A stretch of DNA of 27,974 nucleotides from CAMDTE01 sp034679985. GTDB taxonomy: Bacteria > Bacteroidota > Bacteroidia > Flavobacteriales > Schleiferiaceae. Below the pieces are notes generated by a model. It saw nothing but the letters and a program-made list of their open reading frames with translations, was not told the DNA's origin and did not search any database. Each line of letters opens with the position of its first letter. Within the stretch, counting starts at the first letter, position 1. Of this stretch, positions 6,464 through 14,599 are shown in pieces. Where the stretch lies: the NCBI GenBank assembly GCA_034679985.1, contig JAXITR010000027.1:1-27974 (forward strand). Direction: 5' to 3'. The translations under genes and the position numbers were made by a program.

Positions 6464-8734
6464 CTACGAACGTCGGGACTTGAATGCCTCAAATTGGTAC
6501 TGCACCTTGGCAAAAACAGACCGATCCCAAGGCGTTAAAGACGCGCCCGTATAGATCAACGTAAACGGCGAGGGTTGGTACTGAACCAACGGCTGAACCG
6601 TCCAACCTTTTCCAAAATCATCGTACTGCAGCACCACGCGGGAGGACCACGCCTTGGTGATTCCCCAATGAACCACCGACCGCGCCACATAACCCCGGTA
6701 GATCAACGAACCGGAACCGTCCCGCTCGCGCATTTGGGCGTGGTTGATGCCCAGCGTCCAGCGAATTTTTCCGGCCAACTGAAACTGAGCGGAAAATCCA
6801 CCGTTTCGTTCGTCTCCCGCGCGTACAAAATCCGCGTTGCGCGTCAGGCCTTGGCCAAAATCCGTGCGGTAGCTCAGCATCAGCCACTGCCGCGGGTTGT
6901 AGGATACCGATCCCCACGTGTAGGGCATCCAACGAAAAGTGGACCCCTTGAATTCCTCCATAAAGCGGTAGTAATGTCCCAAAGACAAATTGATGGATCC
7001 TGCTAATTGCATCCAACTGTCTGCCATCCAGCCGGTTTGCTTGGTTTTTCCGCCCACCGTTTGTTCGCCAAAGACCTCGTAGTAAACTCCGTAGTTTTTG
7101 ATCCACTTCCCGTTGGGAAATGCGCGAATGTTGCCCCCCACTTCGGCCCGACGTCGGTCTACACTGGGGCGGAAGCCCATCTCCGCGCGAAAATCACGCC
7201 CCACGTGCGACGTCATGGCGCGCAGCATCCAGCGCTCGGTCACTTTTTGCACCTCCAAAGTGCCGAAGTAGCCCATAAATTGTTCCCCGTCCAGTGCCTT
7301 GGTGCGGTTGCCAAACATCCCGGCTTGGTCGCTGATCCACGGGGTATTGGGCTCCTGCGTTAGGGACAACGCCCCTTCGCCAAAGAGTCGCACCGTGGGA
7401 CTCAATCGGGCGTTGAAATCGGTGCCCAAAAGAGATCCGGAACCGCCGGCGTCGTACCGACGGTGGGTGCCCATCAACCCCACGAACTGGGCCTTTTCAA
7501 ACGGTTTTGTGGTGCGGAAGATGCCAAACGTGTTGCCGGTGGCACGTCCCAAATAGCTGTTGTCCTCGCCCGGCACCAAATACGGCGACGAACGGTCGTA
7601 TCCCGTCAGGGCGTAGGCACGGATGTCCCGTCCCTGGTGCACGGCCTTGGTGACCAAAAGGGGGTCCGCCACCGTCCGGGAATAAACCAGGTTTCCCCGG
7701 GTTGCGAGCAAATCTGCCCCTTCGTTGAAAAACGGACGTCTTTCTGGGTAAAACAAGGCGTACGAACTGTTGACGCCAATTTGGAGGGCGTCGGACTCCA
7801 CCTGAGAAAAATCCGGGTTGTACACCCCTTCAACCACCGTTTCCGAGCCAAATCCCGCCAAAAAGCTACCGCCCACCTTGCCCAACGCTGCACCCGTGGC
7901 CAGGGGAGGGTCCACCAAACCGCCCAGGGCATAGGGCAGTACCTGAAATTTGCGCGGTTGCTTCAAACCGTCCATCAACAGGGCGTCGTCGTACTGGCAA
8001 TCGCTGCACACGTTGTTGCGGTCAATGGGGTAGCTGTTGACCGTGTGGTTCTGCGCGCCTACCCATAAATTTCGGAACAGAGCAAATTTCCAAACCTGTG
8101 TTTTGCCCGACGGAAACGGCAAAGAAGAGTAGGGGATGCGCAACTCCACCGAATACGCGGTATCCGTCCGCAGGGCGGCCGCATCGTACAGCATGTCGTA
8201 GCTGACGTCGAAGTTGTTGTTCAGGTCTGCTGGATTGTTTTTGCGCAAATCCAGCTGAATCCCGTAAGCATTCGCGCCCAAAAAGAGCATGTTCCGCGTG
8301 TCCGCATACGGATCCAACGCAATGCCCACAAAGTCGTCCTCAAACGCTTCGTCGCGCCGGGTGGTGTTGGCCCTAAGCCCTTCCGCGGGGATTTGGCAAC
8401 GAATGAAAACGTACAGGGCATCTGCGTCCCGGGCAATCCAGCCCACCGTGTGCACGGGCGCCATAACGTTGGTTCCCGGTTGGTGTTCCGTGTTGATGTC
8501 CACGCGTATTCCGCTTTCGTAGACCCCTGCATCCCGCAGTCCGTCCACCACCGGCCGTGCTCCCACCGCAAGCTCATGAACAGCCACACCGGAGGCAGAC
8601 AACTTTTGAACCAACGGGCTTGCGGCGATGTTTTGCGCCCAAGCCGGAACGGCAATCAACGTCAGCCCCAAAAAGCTCAACAGTTGGAGCTTAACGGCAT
8701 TAAAGAAACGGTTCAACAAGCAATTGAGGTTCAC
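6464..8734 (-). CDS. DUF5916 / CBM9-like domain outer-membrane protein
   Basis: A predicted 756-residue exported protein. From the GTG start there is a signal peptide ending in AVPAWA|Q (about residue 33), a carbohydrate-binding-module-9-like domain (about 60-260, with ARPVVDGLRDAG near its start and a CSDC pair at 243-246), then a long beta-strand-rich region rich in aromatic residues that looks like a DUF5916 outer-membrane barrel, ending in KVQYQFEAFKSRRS. The family is common in Bacteroidota and its substrate is unknown. The start is uncertain: in-frame ATGs at 8788 and 8791 exist but would overlap the start codon of the divergent dehydrogenase and give a long odd leader. The GTG at 8732-8734 lies just downstream of a plausible -7 box at 8755-8762 and gives a normal signal peptide. 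Confidence 0.85.
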   Translation of the reverse strand: MNLNCLLNRFFNAVKLQLLSFLGLTLIAVPAWAQNIAASPLVQKLSASGVAVHELAVGARPVVDGLRDAGVYESGIRVDINTEHQPGTNVMAPVHTVGWIARDADALYVFIRCQIPAEGLRANTTRRDEAFEDDFVGIALDPYADTRNMLFLGANAYGIQLDLRKNNPADLNNNFDVSYDMLYDAAALRTDTAYSVELRIPYSSLPFPSGKTQVWKFALFRNLWVGAQNHTVNSYPIDRNNVCSDCQYDDALLMDGLKQPRKFQVLPYALGGLVDPPLATGAALGKVGGSFLAGFGSETVVEGVYNPDFSQVESDALQIGVNSSYALFYPERRPFFNEGADLLATRGNLVYSRTVADPLLVTKAVHQGRDIRAYALTGYDRSSPYLVPGEDNSYLGRATGNTFGIFRTTKPFEKAQFVGLMGTHRRYDAGGSGSLLGTDFNARLSPTVRLFGEGALSLTQEPNTPWISDQAGMFGNRTKALDGEQFMGYFGTLEVQKVTERWMLRAMTSHVGRDFRAEMGFRPSVDRRRAEVGGNIRAFPNGKWIKNYGVYYEVFGEQTVGGKTKQTGWMADSWMQLAGSINLSLGHYYRFMEEFKGSTFRWMPYTWGSVSYNPRQWLMLSYRTDFGQGLTRNADFVRAGDERNGGFSAQFQLAGKIRWTLGINHAQMRERDGSGSLIYRGYVARSVVHWGITKAWSSRVVLQYDDFGKGWTVQPLVQYQPSPFTLIYTGASLTPWDRSVFAKVQYQFEAFKSRRS

Positions 8735-8754
8735 GCGCGTGAAGTTTGAGCGTG

Positions 8755-8762
8755 CAAAGATG
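8755..8762 (-). promoter_or_regulatory. Candidate -7 box for the DUF5916 gene
   Basis: Minus strand reads CATCTTTG followed by CAC, one mismatch to TAnnTTTG. It lies 20 bases before the GTG at 8734 and supports that start over the upstream ATGs. Confidence 0.4.
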
Positions 8763-8776
8763 CACCATCGGATCCG

Positions 8777-8784
8777 TACCTTCG
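8777..8784 (+). promoter_or_regulatory. Candidate -7 box for the SDR gene
   Basis: TACCTTCG, one mismatch to TAnnTTTG, ends 5 bases before the ATG at 8790. The same octamer stands before mnmH (24774-24781) and the thiolase gene (27442-27449). The transcript would start at or next to the ATG. Confidence 0.45.
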
Positions 8785-8789
8785 TCATC

Positions 8790-9578
8790 ATGGGATATAC
8801 GCTGATTACGGGTGCGTCCAGAGGCATTGGTGCCGATTGGGCGGTTGAGGCGGCGAAAGCCGGACAGGAGTTGGTTTTGGTGGTTCGGCGCGCAGAGGAT
8901 GCAGCCGCCACGTTGGAGCGCCTTCAACCCTGGGCGTCCGGCGCTCAGCCCGTGGTGCTCACCGCAGATCTGGGCCAGCCGGAGTCCCTCGCAACACTGA
9001 TCCACCAACTGGACGCCTTGCACAGCGCGGGCAAAAGCCCCAATCGCGTGGTGAACAACGCCGGTTTTGGCGACTACGCCGCACTGCACCAAGCAGACCC
9101 CGCCGTCCTTCGGAATATGGTAGAAGTCAACGTTCAAGCCCTCATGCACCTGTCCCACTGGGCCGTAAATCGCTTGGAAGCCGGCGGGCGTTTGATCAAC
9201 GTTGCCTCCACGGCTGCCTTCCAGGCTGGCCCGGGCATGGCGGCCTACTACGCTTCTAAGGCCTTTGTTTTGTCCTTTTCCGAGGCCTTGGCCACGGAGC
9301 TCAAACCGCGCAACATCTCCGTCACGGCGGTGTGTCCCGGCCCCACGCGCACGGCGTTCTTTGACCGAGCGGGATTGGAAAAGTCCCACCTCGTGTCCCA
9401 AGGCCTGATGCCCCTGATGGATGCGCCCACGGCCGTTCGTTACGCCTTCCAACGAGCAGAGAAACGCAAGTTTTACGCCATTCCGGGGTTCATGAATCGC
9501 TTGGGCACGGTATTGCCCCGTTTGACCGGCCGACGGTTCGCTGCTGCCACCGTGGGTTGGTTGCAACGTCCCCACTAA
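8790..9578 (+). CDS. Short-chain dehydrogenase/reductase (SDR family)
   Basis: A 262-residue NAD(P)-dependent oxidoreductase of the classical SDR fold. The sequence shows the cofactor motif GASRGIG (8-14), NNAG (89-92), Asn114, and the catalytic residues Ser140, Tyr153 and Lys157 (YYASK); PGPTRT (183-188) follows as in family members. The Arg-Arg pair after the second strand (33-34) would favour NADPH. The substrate cannot be told from sequence. The start at 8790 places the Rossmann motif at the usual distance from the N-terminus; upstream in-frame Met codons would add an unlikely basic extension. It stands alone, divergent from the DUF5916 gene and convergent with the TonB-dependent receptor. 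Confidence 0.92.
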   Translation: MGYTLITGASRGIGADWAVEAAKAGQELVLVVRRAEDAAATLERLQPWASGAQPVVLTADLGQPESLATLIHQLDALHSAGKSPNRVVNNAGFGDYAALHQADPAVLRNMVEVNVQALMHLSHWAVNRLEAGGRLINVASTAAFQAGPGMAAYYASKAFVLSFSEALATELKPRNISVTAVCPGPTRTAFFDRAGLEKSHLVSQGLMPLMDAPTAVRYAFQRAEKRKFYAIPGFMNRLGTVLPRLTGRRFAAATVGWLQRPH

Positions 9579-9600
9579 AAGAAACGCCCCGCTGGGGTCC

Positions 9601-9639
9601 AAAAAACAAAGGGCTGCCTCGGAACGAGGCAGCCCTTTG
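9601..9639 (-). terminator. Intrinsic terminator after the minus-strand TonB receptor
   Basis: A perfect 15-pair stem (9607-9621 with 9625-9639) with a GAA loop. On the minus strand it is followed by six T (9606-9601), a textbook intrinsic terminator 28 bases past the receptor stop codon. It also lies 28 bases past the stop of the convergent SDR gene and may serve both, though the plus side lacks a T-run. Confidence 0.88.
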
Positions 9640-9667
9640 TGCGTTGGGGGCCGGCCGCCCACAAAAA

Positions 9668-11554
9668 TCAAAAGTCGATTCGGTAGAAGAAAATCGGCAA
9701 CAAGCCCAACTGGTACTCCTCCTGAACCGGGTTGCCGGACGGATGATCCGGTACAAAAGTCAGGGTAAGGATGTTTCTGTTGTTCAACACATTGGCCATG
9801 TCAATGCCCAACTCGTGGCTGGTGTTGGCAAAATTCCACTTGTACAAGAACTTGACGTCCGTGCGGTAGTACGCCCGGTTCTTTTCCGTGTTGAAGGTCT
9901 CCGAAACAAAGTTGATTTCCAGGTTTTCCAACGATCGATCAAAGTCTACCGGTCCAAACCAGCGTCCTCCCACGGTGGTGAACTTTCCGCTCAATTGCAG
10001 GGCGCGTTTTCCGGCCAAACGCCATTCTTTCGCCAGGATGAAGTTCAACGCGTACTGGCCGTTGAAGGTGGTGTTGCGCTCCACGTTGTCCGAACCGCGG
10101 TACTTGGCGTCGAACAAACTCGCCGTCACCAAGCCGTAGAAGCCCTTGGTGAAGAAGTGCTCCGCGGTCAATTCCAAGCCGTAGTTGCGTCCCGTTCCTG
10201 CATTCTCCAGGGTGTCGGGCCACAAACGTCCAAAACCGGAACCCGCATTGACCATGGAGAAGCTGGAGCCCACCACGCGCTGCCCGAAGGTGGCGCTCAA
10301 CGGATTGGCGTCCATTTTCAGGCGTTCCACAGGAATGTTCCACAGGTACTGGTAGTACACTTCAGCCTTGAGGCGCATGGGCAACGAAGAAAGCCGATGC
10401 TCCACGCCCGCCACGGAATGGTAGCTCTTGGTCAAGCCCATGTCCGTGTTGTGTTCCCCCGGATCGCCGTTGGCGTTGTTGCCGATGGCGTAGTAGTACA
10501 GGTAGGCGCTCTGCATTTGGCTGTGGATGCCCGTTCCGGCGAAGAAATTCGTATTCCGGGACTGCTTGTAGTTCAACCCCAAACGCGGTTCCACCAAGCT
10601 GATGGACTTGGCATTGATGTTGGAATAGGTGGCCGTCCAACCGGCGGTTAGGGACAGGCGAGGAGTCAAGTTGCTCCGCATGCTGGCGTACGGCTGCACC
10701 ACAGCCCACTGCGCACGGGTGTCCCATTGAACGCGCCACGGGTAAACGGTACCGTCCCGACCGTCCACTTTCCGCACGGAATCTTGGTAGATCAGGTCGT
10801 AGAGGTCCGCGTTCAGGCCCACCTTGAGCGTGGTTCGGTTGCTGAGTTTTTGGGTGTAGTGTACAAAGCCGTGGAGCTTGTTTTCGGTAAACTTGTAGCC
10901 CAGAATGTTGACAATGTCGTCCACCTTCCAAAGCGAATCCGGCGTGATGCTGCGGAAAACTTTGTCGTTCCGCGTGTCGATGTAGGACTGGCTTGCGGCC
11001 ACTCCGGCGTTCACAAAGCTGGTTCGGGAAAGGGGCTTGGTGTAGTTCAAACCGCCCACGTACATATCGGTTTTGAAGTACTGGTCCCGGTCGGTGGTGC
11101 CGTAGCTTTCAAAGTCCGAACTGACCTTGTCTCCGTCGGAGTCGGAAACCATGATTTCGATGTTGGAACGTCCAAACATGCCCCATGCGGCCAATTTTCC
11201 ACCGTTTTTCTGGGGGAACGTGAAGCGAAACGCTCCGTCCTGGTAGCCCGGAACCGCAGAGGTTCCCAACGGAATGCCTAATTTTTGGAACATGAACAGG
11301 GTGCTGTAGCGGTATACGCCCAAGAAAGAAGGAGCCGGACGACCCTCGCGGCCGCGGCCCAACGGTCCTTCTACCATCAATTCCGTTCCCAAGAATCCCA
11401 GCTGACCGGAAAACTCCAGCTTTTCGTTGTTTCCGTCCCGCATCTTCAGGTCAAATACACCCGCAATGGCGTTGCCGTATTCGGCCGGCCAGGCGCCCGT
11501 GAAGAAGTCGGAGTTGTCCAGAAACTTGTTGTTCAAAATGGTCGGGGCCGCCAC
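9668..11554 (-). CDS. TonB-dependent receptor, C-terminal part (after frameshift)
   Basis: Downstream piece (628 residues from a GTG at 11552-11554) of a receptor whose N-terminus lies in another frame at 11451-12152. It begins in the plug domain (ILNNKFLDNSDFFTG, then AWPAEYGNAIAGVFDLKM, typical of this receptor family) and continues through a long series of barrel strands to a C-terminus ending in Phe, as expected for an outer-membrane barrel. Alone it has no signal peptide and could not be exported, so it is not a separate gene. Removing one base from the run of four G at 11544-11547 (plus strand) joins the pieces into a normal 827-residue protein. The piece is followed by a strong terminator. 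Ligand unknown; no SusD or DUF4249 partner is next to it. Confidence 0.85.
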   Translation of the reverse strand: MAAPTILNNKFLDNSDFFTGAWPAEYGNAIAGVFDLKMRDGNNEKLEFSGQLGFLGTELMVEGPLGRGREGRPAPSFLGVYRYSTLFMFQKLGIPLGTSAVPGYQDGAFRFTFPQKNGGKLAAWGMFGRSNIEIMVSDSDGDKVSSDFESYGTTDRDQYFKTDMYVGGLNYTKPLSRTSFVNAGVAASQSYIDTRNDKVFRSITPDSLWKVDDIVNILGYKFTENKLHGFVHYTQKLSNRTTLKVGLNADLYDLIYQDSVRKVDGRDGTVYPWRVQWDTRAQWAVVQPYASMRSNLTPRLSLTAGWTATYSNINAKSISLVEPRLGLNYKQSRNTNFFAGTGIHSQMQSAYLYYYAIGNNANGDPGEHNTDMGLTKSYHSVAGVEHRLSSLPMRLKAEVYYQYLWNIPVERLKMDANPLSATFGQRVVGSSFSMVNAGSGFGRLWPDTLENAGTGRNYGLELTAEHFFTKGFYGLVTASLFDAKYRGSDNVERNTTFNGQYALNFILAKEWRLAGKRALQLSGKFTTVGGRWFGPVDFDRSLENLEINFVSETFNTEKNRAYYRTDVKFLYKWNFANTSHELGIDMANVLNNRNILTLTFVPDHPSGNPVQEEYQLGLLPIFFYRIDF

Positions 11555-12152
11555 CGGTTCCGGGAATGGAGAAGTGGTTGGGGTTGGGGATGTTGACTCC
11601 TTCCATGCGGTACAAAACGCCCGAAGGCGTGTTTCCGCGCACCACCAAATCGTTGCGTTGGTCGTCGGAACCTTGAACCCCGGCGAAGTTGGTGGCCATT
11701 CGCGCCGGTTCGCCGCGGCTGCCCGCGTACAAGTTGGTCTCTTCTACGGAAAACTGACGCGCGCTGACCACGGCCATTTCGTTTTTGGCCTGTCCTTCTT
11801 GGGTGGCCCGAACGGACACTTCTTGAAGTTGCGTGCTGGATTCCGCCATGGGGATGGTCAGAACCGCTTCCTTGGCAGAGGCCAATTCCACGGCACGTGC
11901 CATTTTGTCGTATCCAATCAACGAAACCATAACCGTTTGGCGCCCAATGGGTACCGCGGGAAAGCGGAACAAACCGTCGTTGTTCGTGACGGTTTTGAGG
12001 GTTCCAATTTGAACCTGCGCACCGGGCAACGGGAATTTAGTGTCCGCGTCCACCACGGTGCCGCGCACTACGGTGGTAAAGTTTTGCGCTCCAACGGGAG
12101 TCAACAAACTGAAAACAAGGGCGAAAGCCCCAAGGAATAGTTTTTTTTGCAT
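11451..12152 (-). CDS. TonB-dependent receptor, N-terminal part (before frameshift)
   Basis: Upstream piece of the split receptor. It has a signal peptide (MQKKLFLGAFALVFSLLTPVGA|Q), a carboxypeptidase-regulatory-like beta-sandwich (about 28-105, VRGTVVDADTKFPLPGA to the end of the AVLTIPM strand) and the start of the TonB plug (NDLVVRGNTPSGVLYRMEGV, then NIPNPNHFSIPGTGGG). After that motif the frame goes wrong: the residues from about 203 to the stop at 11451 are out of frame, while the correct plug sequence continues in the neighbouring frame. The homopolymer at the junction makes a sequencing or assembly error as likely as a real mutation. If the shift is real, the receptor is a pseudogene. 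Confidence 0.85.
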   Translation of the reverse strand: MQKKLFLGAFALVFSLLTPVGAQNFTTVVRGTVVDADTKFPLPGAQVQIGTLKTVTNNDGLFRFPAVPIGRQTVMVSLIGYDKMARAVELASAKEAVLTIPMAESSTQLQEVSVRATQEGQAKNEMAVVSARQFSVEETNLYAGSRGEPARMATNFAGVQGSDDQRNDLVVRGNTPSGVLYRMEGVNIPNPNHFSIPGTGGGPDHFEQQVSGQLRLLHGRLAGRIRQRHCGCI

Positions 12153-12235
12153 AGAAGCAACTTTTTCGCAAACAACGGCATCTTATTTGCGGAGGGTTGG
12201 ATTTTTTGTGTTCGGCGTCTAATTTACACTTATTG

Positions 12236-14599
12236 ATGAACGTACGCGTTGCGATTTTTGCGGTTGCCGCATTTTTGTTTGGAACGAGCTCAGCATGGGC
12301 TCAGCGCTCCACCACCCTTTTTGGGTACGTAGAAGACCAGAAAACGGGAGAACGATTGATCGGCGCCTACGTGCACGACAAGGTTTCCAAAACCAGTACG
12401 GTCACCAATGCCTACGGTTTTTATTCCTTGACCGTCCGCCAGGATTCTGCCCGTCTGCAAGCCGGAACGGTGGGGTTTAGGGCAGAACAAGTCAAGTTTG
12501 GGGCGTCCAGCAGCCCGCGTTCGCACACCTTCGCCTTAGCGCCCGTGCAGCAAGTGCTGCGCGAAGCCACGGTGGTGGGCACCCGGGAGGCGCCGCTCCA
12601 ACGCAGCACCCAGATGAGCTCCATCAACCTCAACATGCGCACCCTCAAGAACCTACCGGTGTTGTTTGGGGAGCCCGACGTCTTGAAAATGGTGCAATTG
12701 CTTCCCGGCGTGAAAGGAGGTACCGAAGGCACGTCCGGTTTTTATGTGCGCGGCGGCGGTCCGGATCAGAATTTAATCCTGATCGACGGCGTTCCGGTCT
12801 ACAACGTGAACCACTTGTTTGGTTTCTTCAGCATTTTCAACGGAGACGCCATCCAAAGCGTGCAGTTGATCAAAGGCGGTTTTCCGGCGGAGTACGGCGG
12901 ACGGCTGTCGTCGGTCTTGGACATCCGCATGAAGGAGGGCAACCGGAAGGAATTCCACGGCGAAGGGGCAGTGGGGGTCATCGCCTCCCGGCTCACCCTG
13001 GAAGGTCCCCTCAACAAAAAAACCAGCTACCTCATCAGCGGCCGACGCACCTACTTGGATGCATTGGCTGCCCCTTTTGTAGCGGCCACCAACGGCGGCA
13101 ATGCCGGCGGTTACTACTTCTACGACCTCAACGGCAAGATCAACCACCGGTTTAACGACGCGCACCAGCTGTACCTCAGTTACTACCAAGGCGCGGACGT
13201 GGTGTATTTAAAGGGCAGCAACACGGGAACCGACGAAGACGGTACCCGCTACTCGGAAAAAACCAATTTCGGCCTGGATTGGGGCAACCGCATTGGCACG
13301 GCCCGCTGGAACTACCGCATCAATCCGCGTTTATTTACCAACACCACCGCCACCTACAGCCGCTACCGGTTCAATACCGACGTCAGCCAAGAAAACGAAT
13401 ACATCGATTCAGACGGCAACCGGGACTACCAAAAGTTGCGCTTGGGATTGACTAGCTTTATTGAAGACTACGGCGCCAAATGGGACGCGGATTGGCTGCC
13501 CAACAGCCGCCACACGGTCAAGGTGGGGGCGGGGATCACCCACCACACGTTTGAACCGGGCATTCAAACGTTCGAATTTGACTTTGGCAATGGGGGGGCA
13601 TTGGACACCAATTCCGGCAGCAAAAGGCACTATGCGTGGGAGAGTTCGGTGTACGTACAAGATGATTTCTCGTTGTCCAAACGCTTGAAAATGAACGCGG
13701 GTCTGCATTGGGCTACCTTTCAAGTGGGTTCCTCCACCTATTCTTCCTTGCAGCCGCGGTGGTCTGCGCGTTACTTGATCAACGCCAACGCCTCGTTCAA
13801 GGCTTCGGCCGTGCGCATGACGCAGTTTTTGCACCTTTTGACCAACCAGACCATTGGATTGCCCACGGATTTGTGGGTGCCCGTCACGGACCGCATTGCC
13901 CCGCAGCAGGCCTGGCAAGTGGCCGCCGGATATGCGCACGTACTCCGAAATGGATTAAATTTAAGCGTAGAAGGTTACTACAAAGACCTTCAGAACCTGA
14001 TCGAATACAAAGAGGGAGCCACCTTCTTTTCGGCCAACGTGGATTGGCAGGACAAAGTGACCACGGGGCGCGGATGGGCCTACGGAACCGAACTTTTGCT
14101 GGAGAAAAAGGAGGGGAACACCACCGGCTGGTTGGGCTACACGCTGGCGTGGGCCAATCGCCAATTTGACGCCGTCAACAGCGGGAACCCCTATCCGTTC
14201 ACGTACGATCGTCGGCACGACGTCAGTTTGGTGGTCAACCACCGCATCAACGACAAATGGTCTGCCGGTATGGTTTGGGTGTACGGCACCGGGCGCGCCA
14301 CCACACTTCCCACCACGCGCTACGCCGGTTCGCCTTTTGAGCAGTTTTTTGGTACGGCGGAGTACGTTTCCAGCCGAAACAATTTCCGGGAGCCCGCCTA
14401 CCACCGCATGGACTTGTCTTTTACCCGAACCAAGGTCACCGATTGGGGCAAATCCCAGTGGGTGTTTTCCGTGTACAACGCGTACAACCGCATCAATCCG
14501 TTCCTGCTGCAGTTTGAGACCACCACTGCCGGTCGCAAGTTGTTTGCCTACAGTCTGTTTCCCATTATTCCTTCCGTGTCCTATGGCTTCTCCTTTTAA
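12236..14599 (+). CDS. TonB-dependent receptor with carboxypeptidase-like domain
   Basis: A complete 787-residue outer-membrane transporter that uses TonB energy to bring in an unknown ligand. Signal peptide 1-22 (cleavage after AWA), carboxypeptidase-regulatory-like domain about 28-102, plug about 138-235 with the conserved FYVRGGGPDQNLILIDGVPV and FPAEYGGRLSSVLDIRMKEG, then the barrel, ending in Phe (SVSYGFSF). The ATG at 12236 is chosen because it starts a good signal peptide; an upstream in-frame ATG at 12197 only adds unlikely residues. The downstream DUF4249 lipoprotein gene overlaps its end by 17 bases, so the two are a translationally coupled pair. Divergent from the split receptor across an 83-base gap in which I see no convincing -7 box. 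Confidence 0.95.
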   Translation: MNVRVAIFAVAAFLFGTSSAWAQRSTTLFGYVEDQKTGERLIGAYVHDKVSKTSTVTNAYGFYSLTVRQDSARLQAGTVGFRAEQVKFGASSSPRSHTFALAPVQQVLREATVVGTREAPLQRSTQMSSINLNMRTLKNLPVLFGEPDVLKMVQLLPGVKGGTEGTSGFYVRGGGPDQNLILIDGVPVYNVNHLFGFFSIFNGDAIQSVQLIKGGFPAEYGGRLSSVLDIRMKEGNRKEFHGEGAVGVIASRLTLEGPLNKKTSYLISGRRTYLDALAAPFVAATNGGNAGGYYFYDLNGKINHRFNDAHQLYLSYYQGADVVYLKGSNTGTDEDGTRYSEKTNFGLDWGNRIGTARWNYRINPRLFTNTTATYSRYRFNTDVSQENEYIDSDGNRDYQKLRLGLTSFIEDYGAKWDADWLPNSRHTVKVGAGITHHTFEPGIQTFEFDFGNGGALDTNSGSKRHYAWESSVYVQDDFSLSKRLKMNAGLHWATFQVGSSTYSSLQPRWSARYLINANASFKASAVRMTQFLHLLTNQTIGLPTDLWVPVTDRIAPQQAWQVAAGYAHVLRNGLNLSVEGYYKDLQNLIEYKEGATFFSANVDWQDKVTTGRGWAYGTELLLEKKEGNTTGWLGYTLAWANRQFDAVNSGNPYPFTYDRRHDVSLVVNHRINDKWSAGMVWVYGTGRATTLPTTRYAGSPFEQFFGTAEYVSSRNNFREPAYHRMDLSFTRTKVTDWGKSQWVFSVYNAYNRINPFLLQFETTTAGRKLFAYSLFPIIPSVSYGFSF

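Noticed and set aside
8735..8791. Start of the DUF5916 gene at the ATGs 8788 or 8791.
   Set aside because: Either would overlap the divergent SDR start codon, leave no promoter space and place a long basic stretch before the signal peptide.
11540..11560. Programmed ribosomal frameshift in the split TonB receptor.
   Set aside because: No slippery heptamer with a downstream structure is evident, and programmed shifting is not known for this family; an indel in a homopolymer is simpler.
12153..12235. A TAnnTTTG promoter in the gap between the two TonB receptors.
   Set aside because: The best candidates miss two consensus bases on either strand, so none is reported.
14166..14582. Extension of the DUF4249 gene upstream to 14166.
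   Set aside because: The added residues are the out-of-frame shadow of the TonB receptor and would bury the lipoprotein signal peptide.
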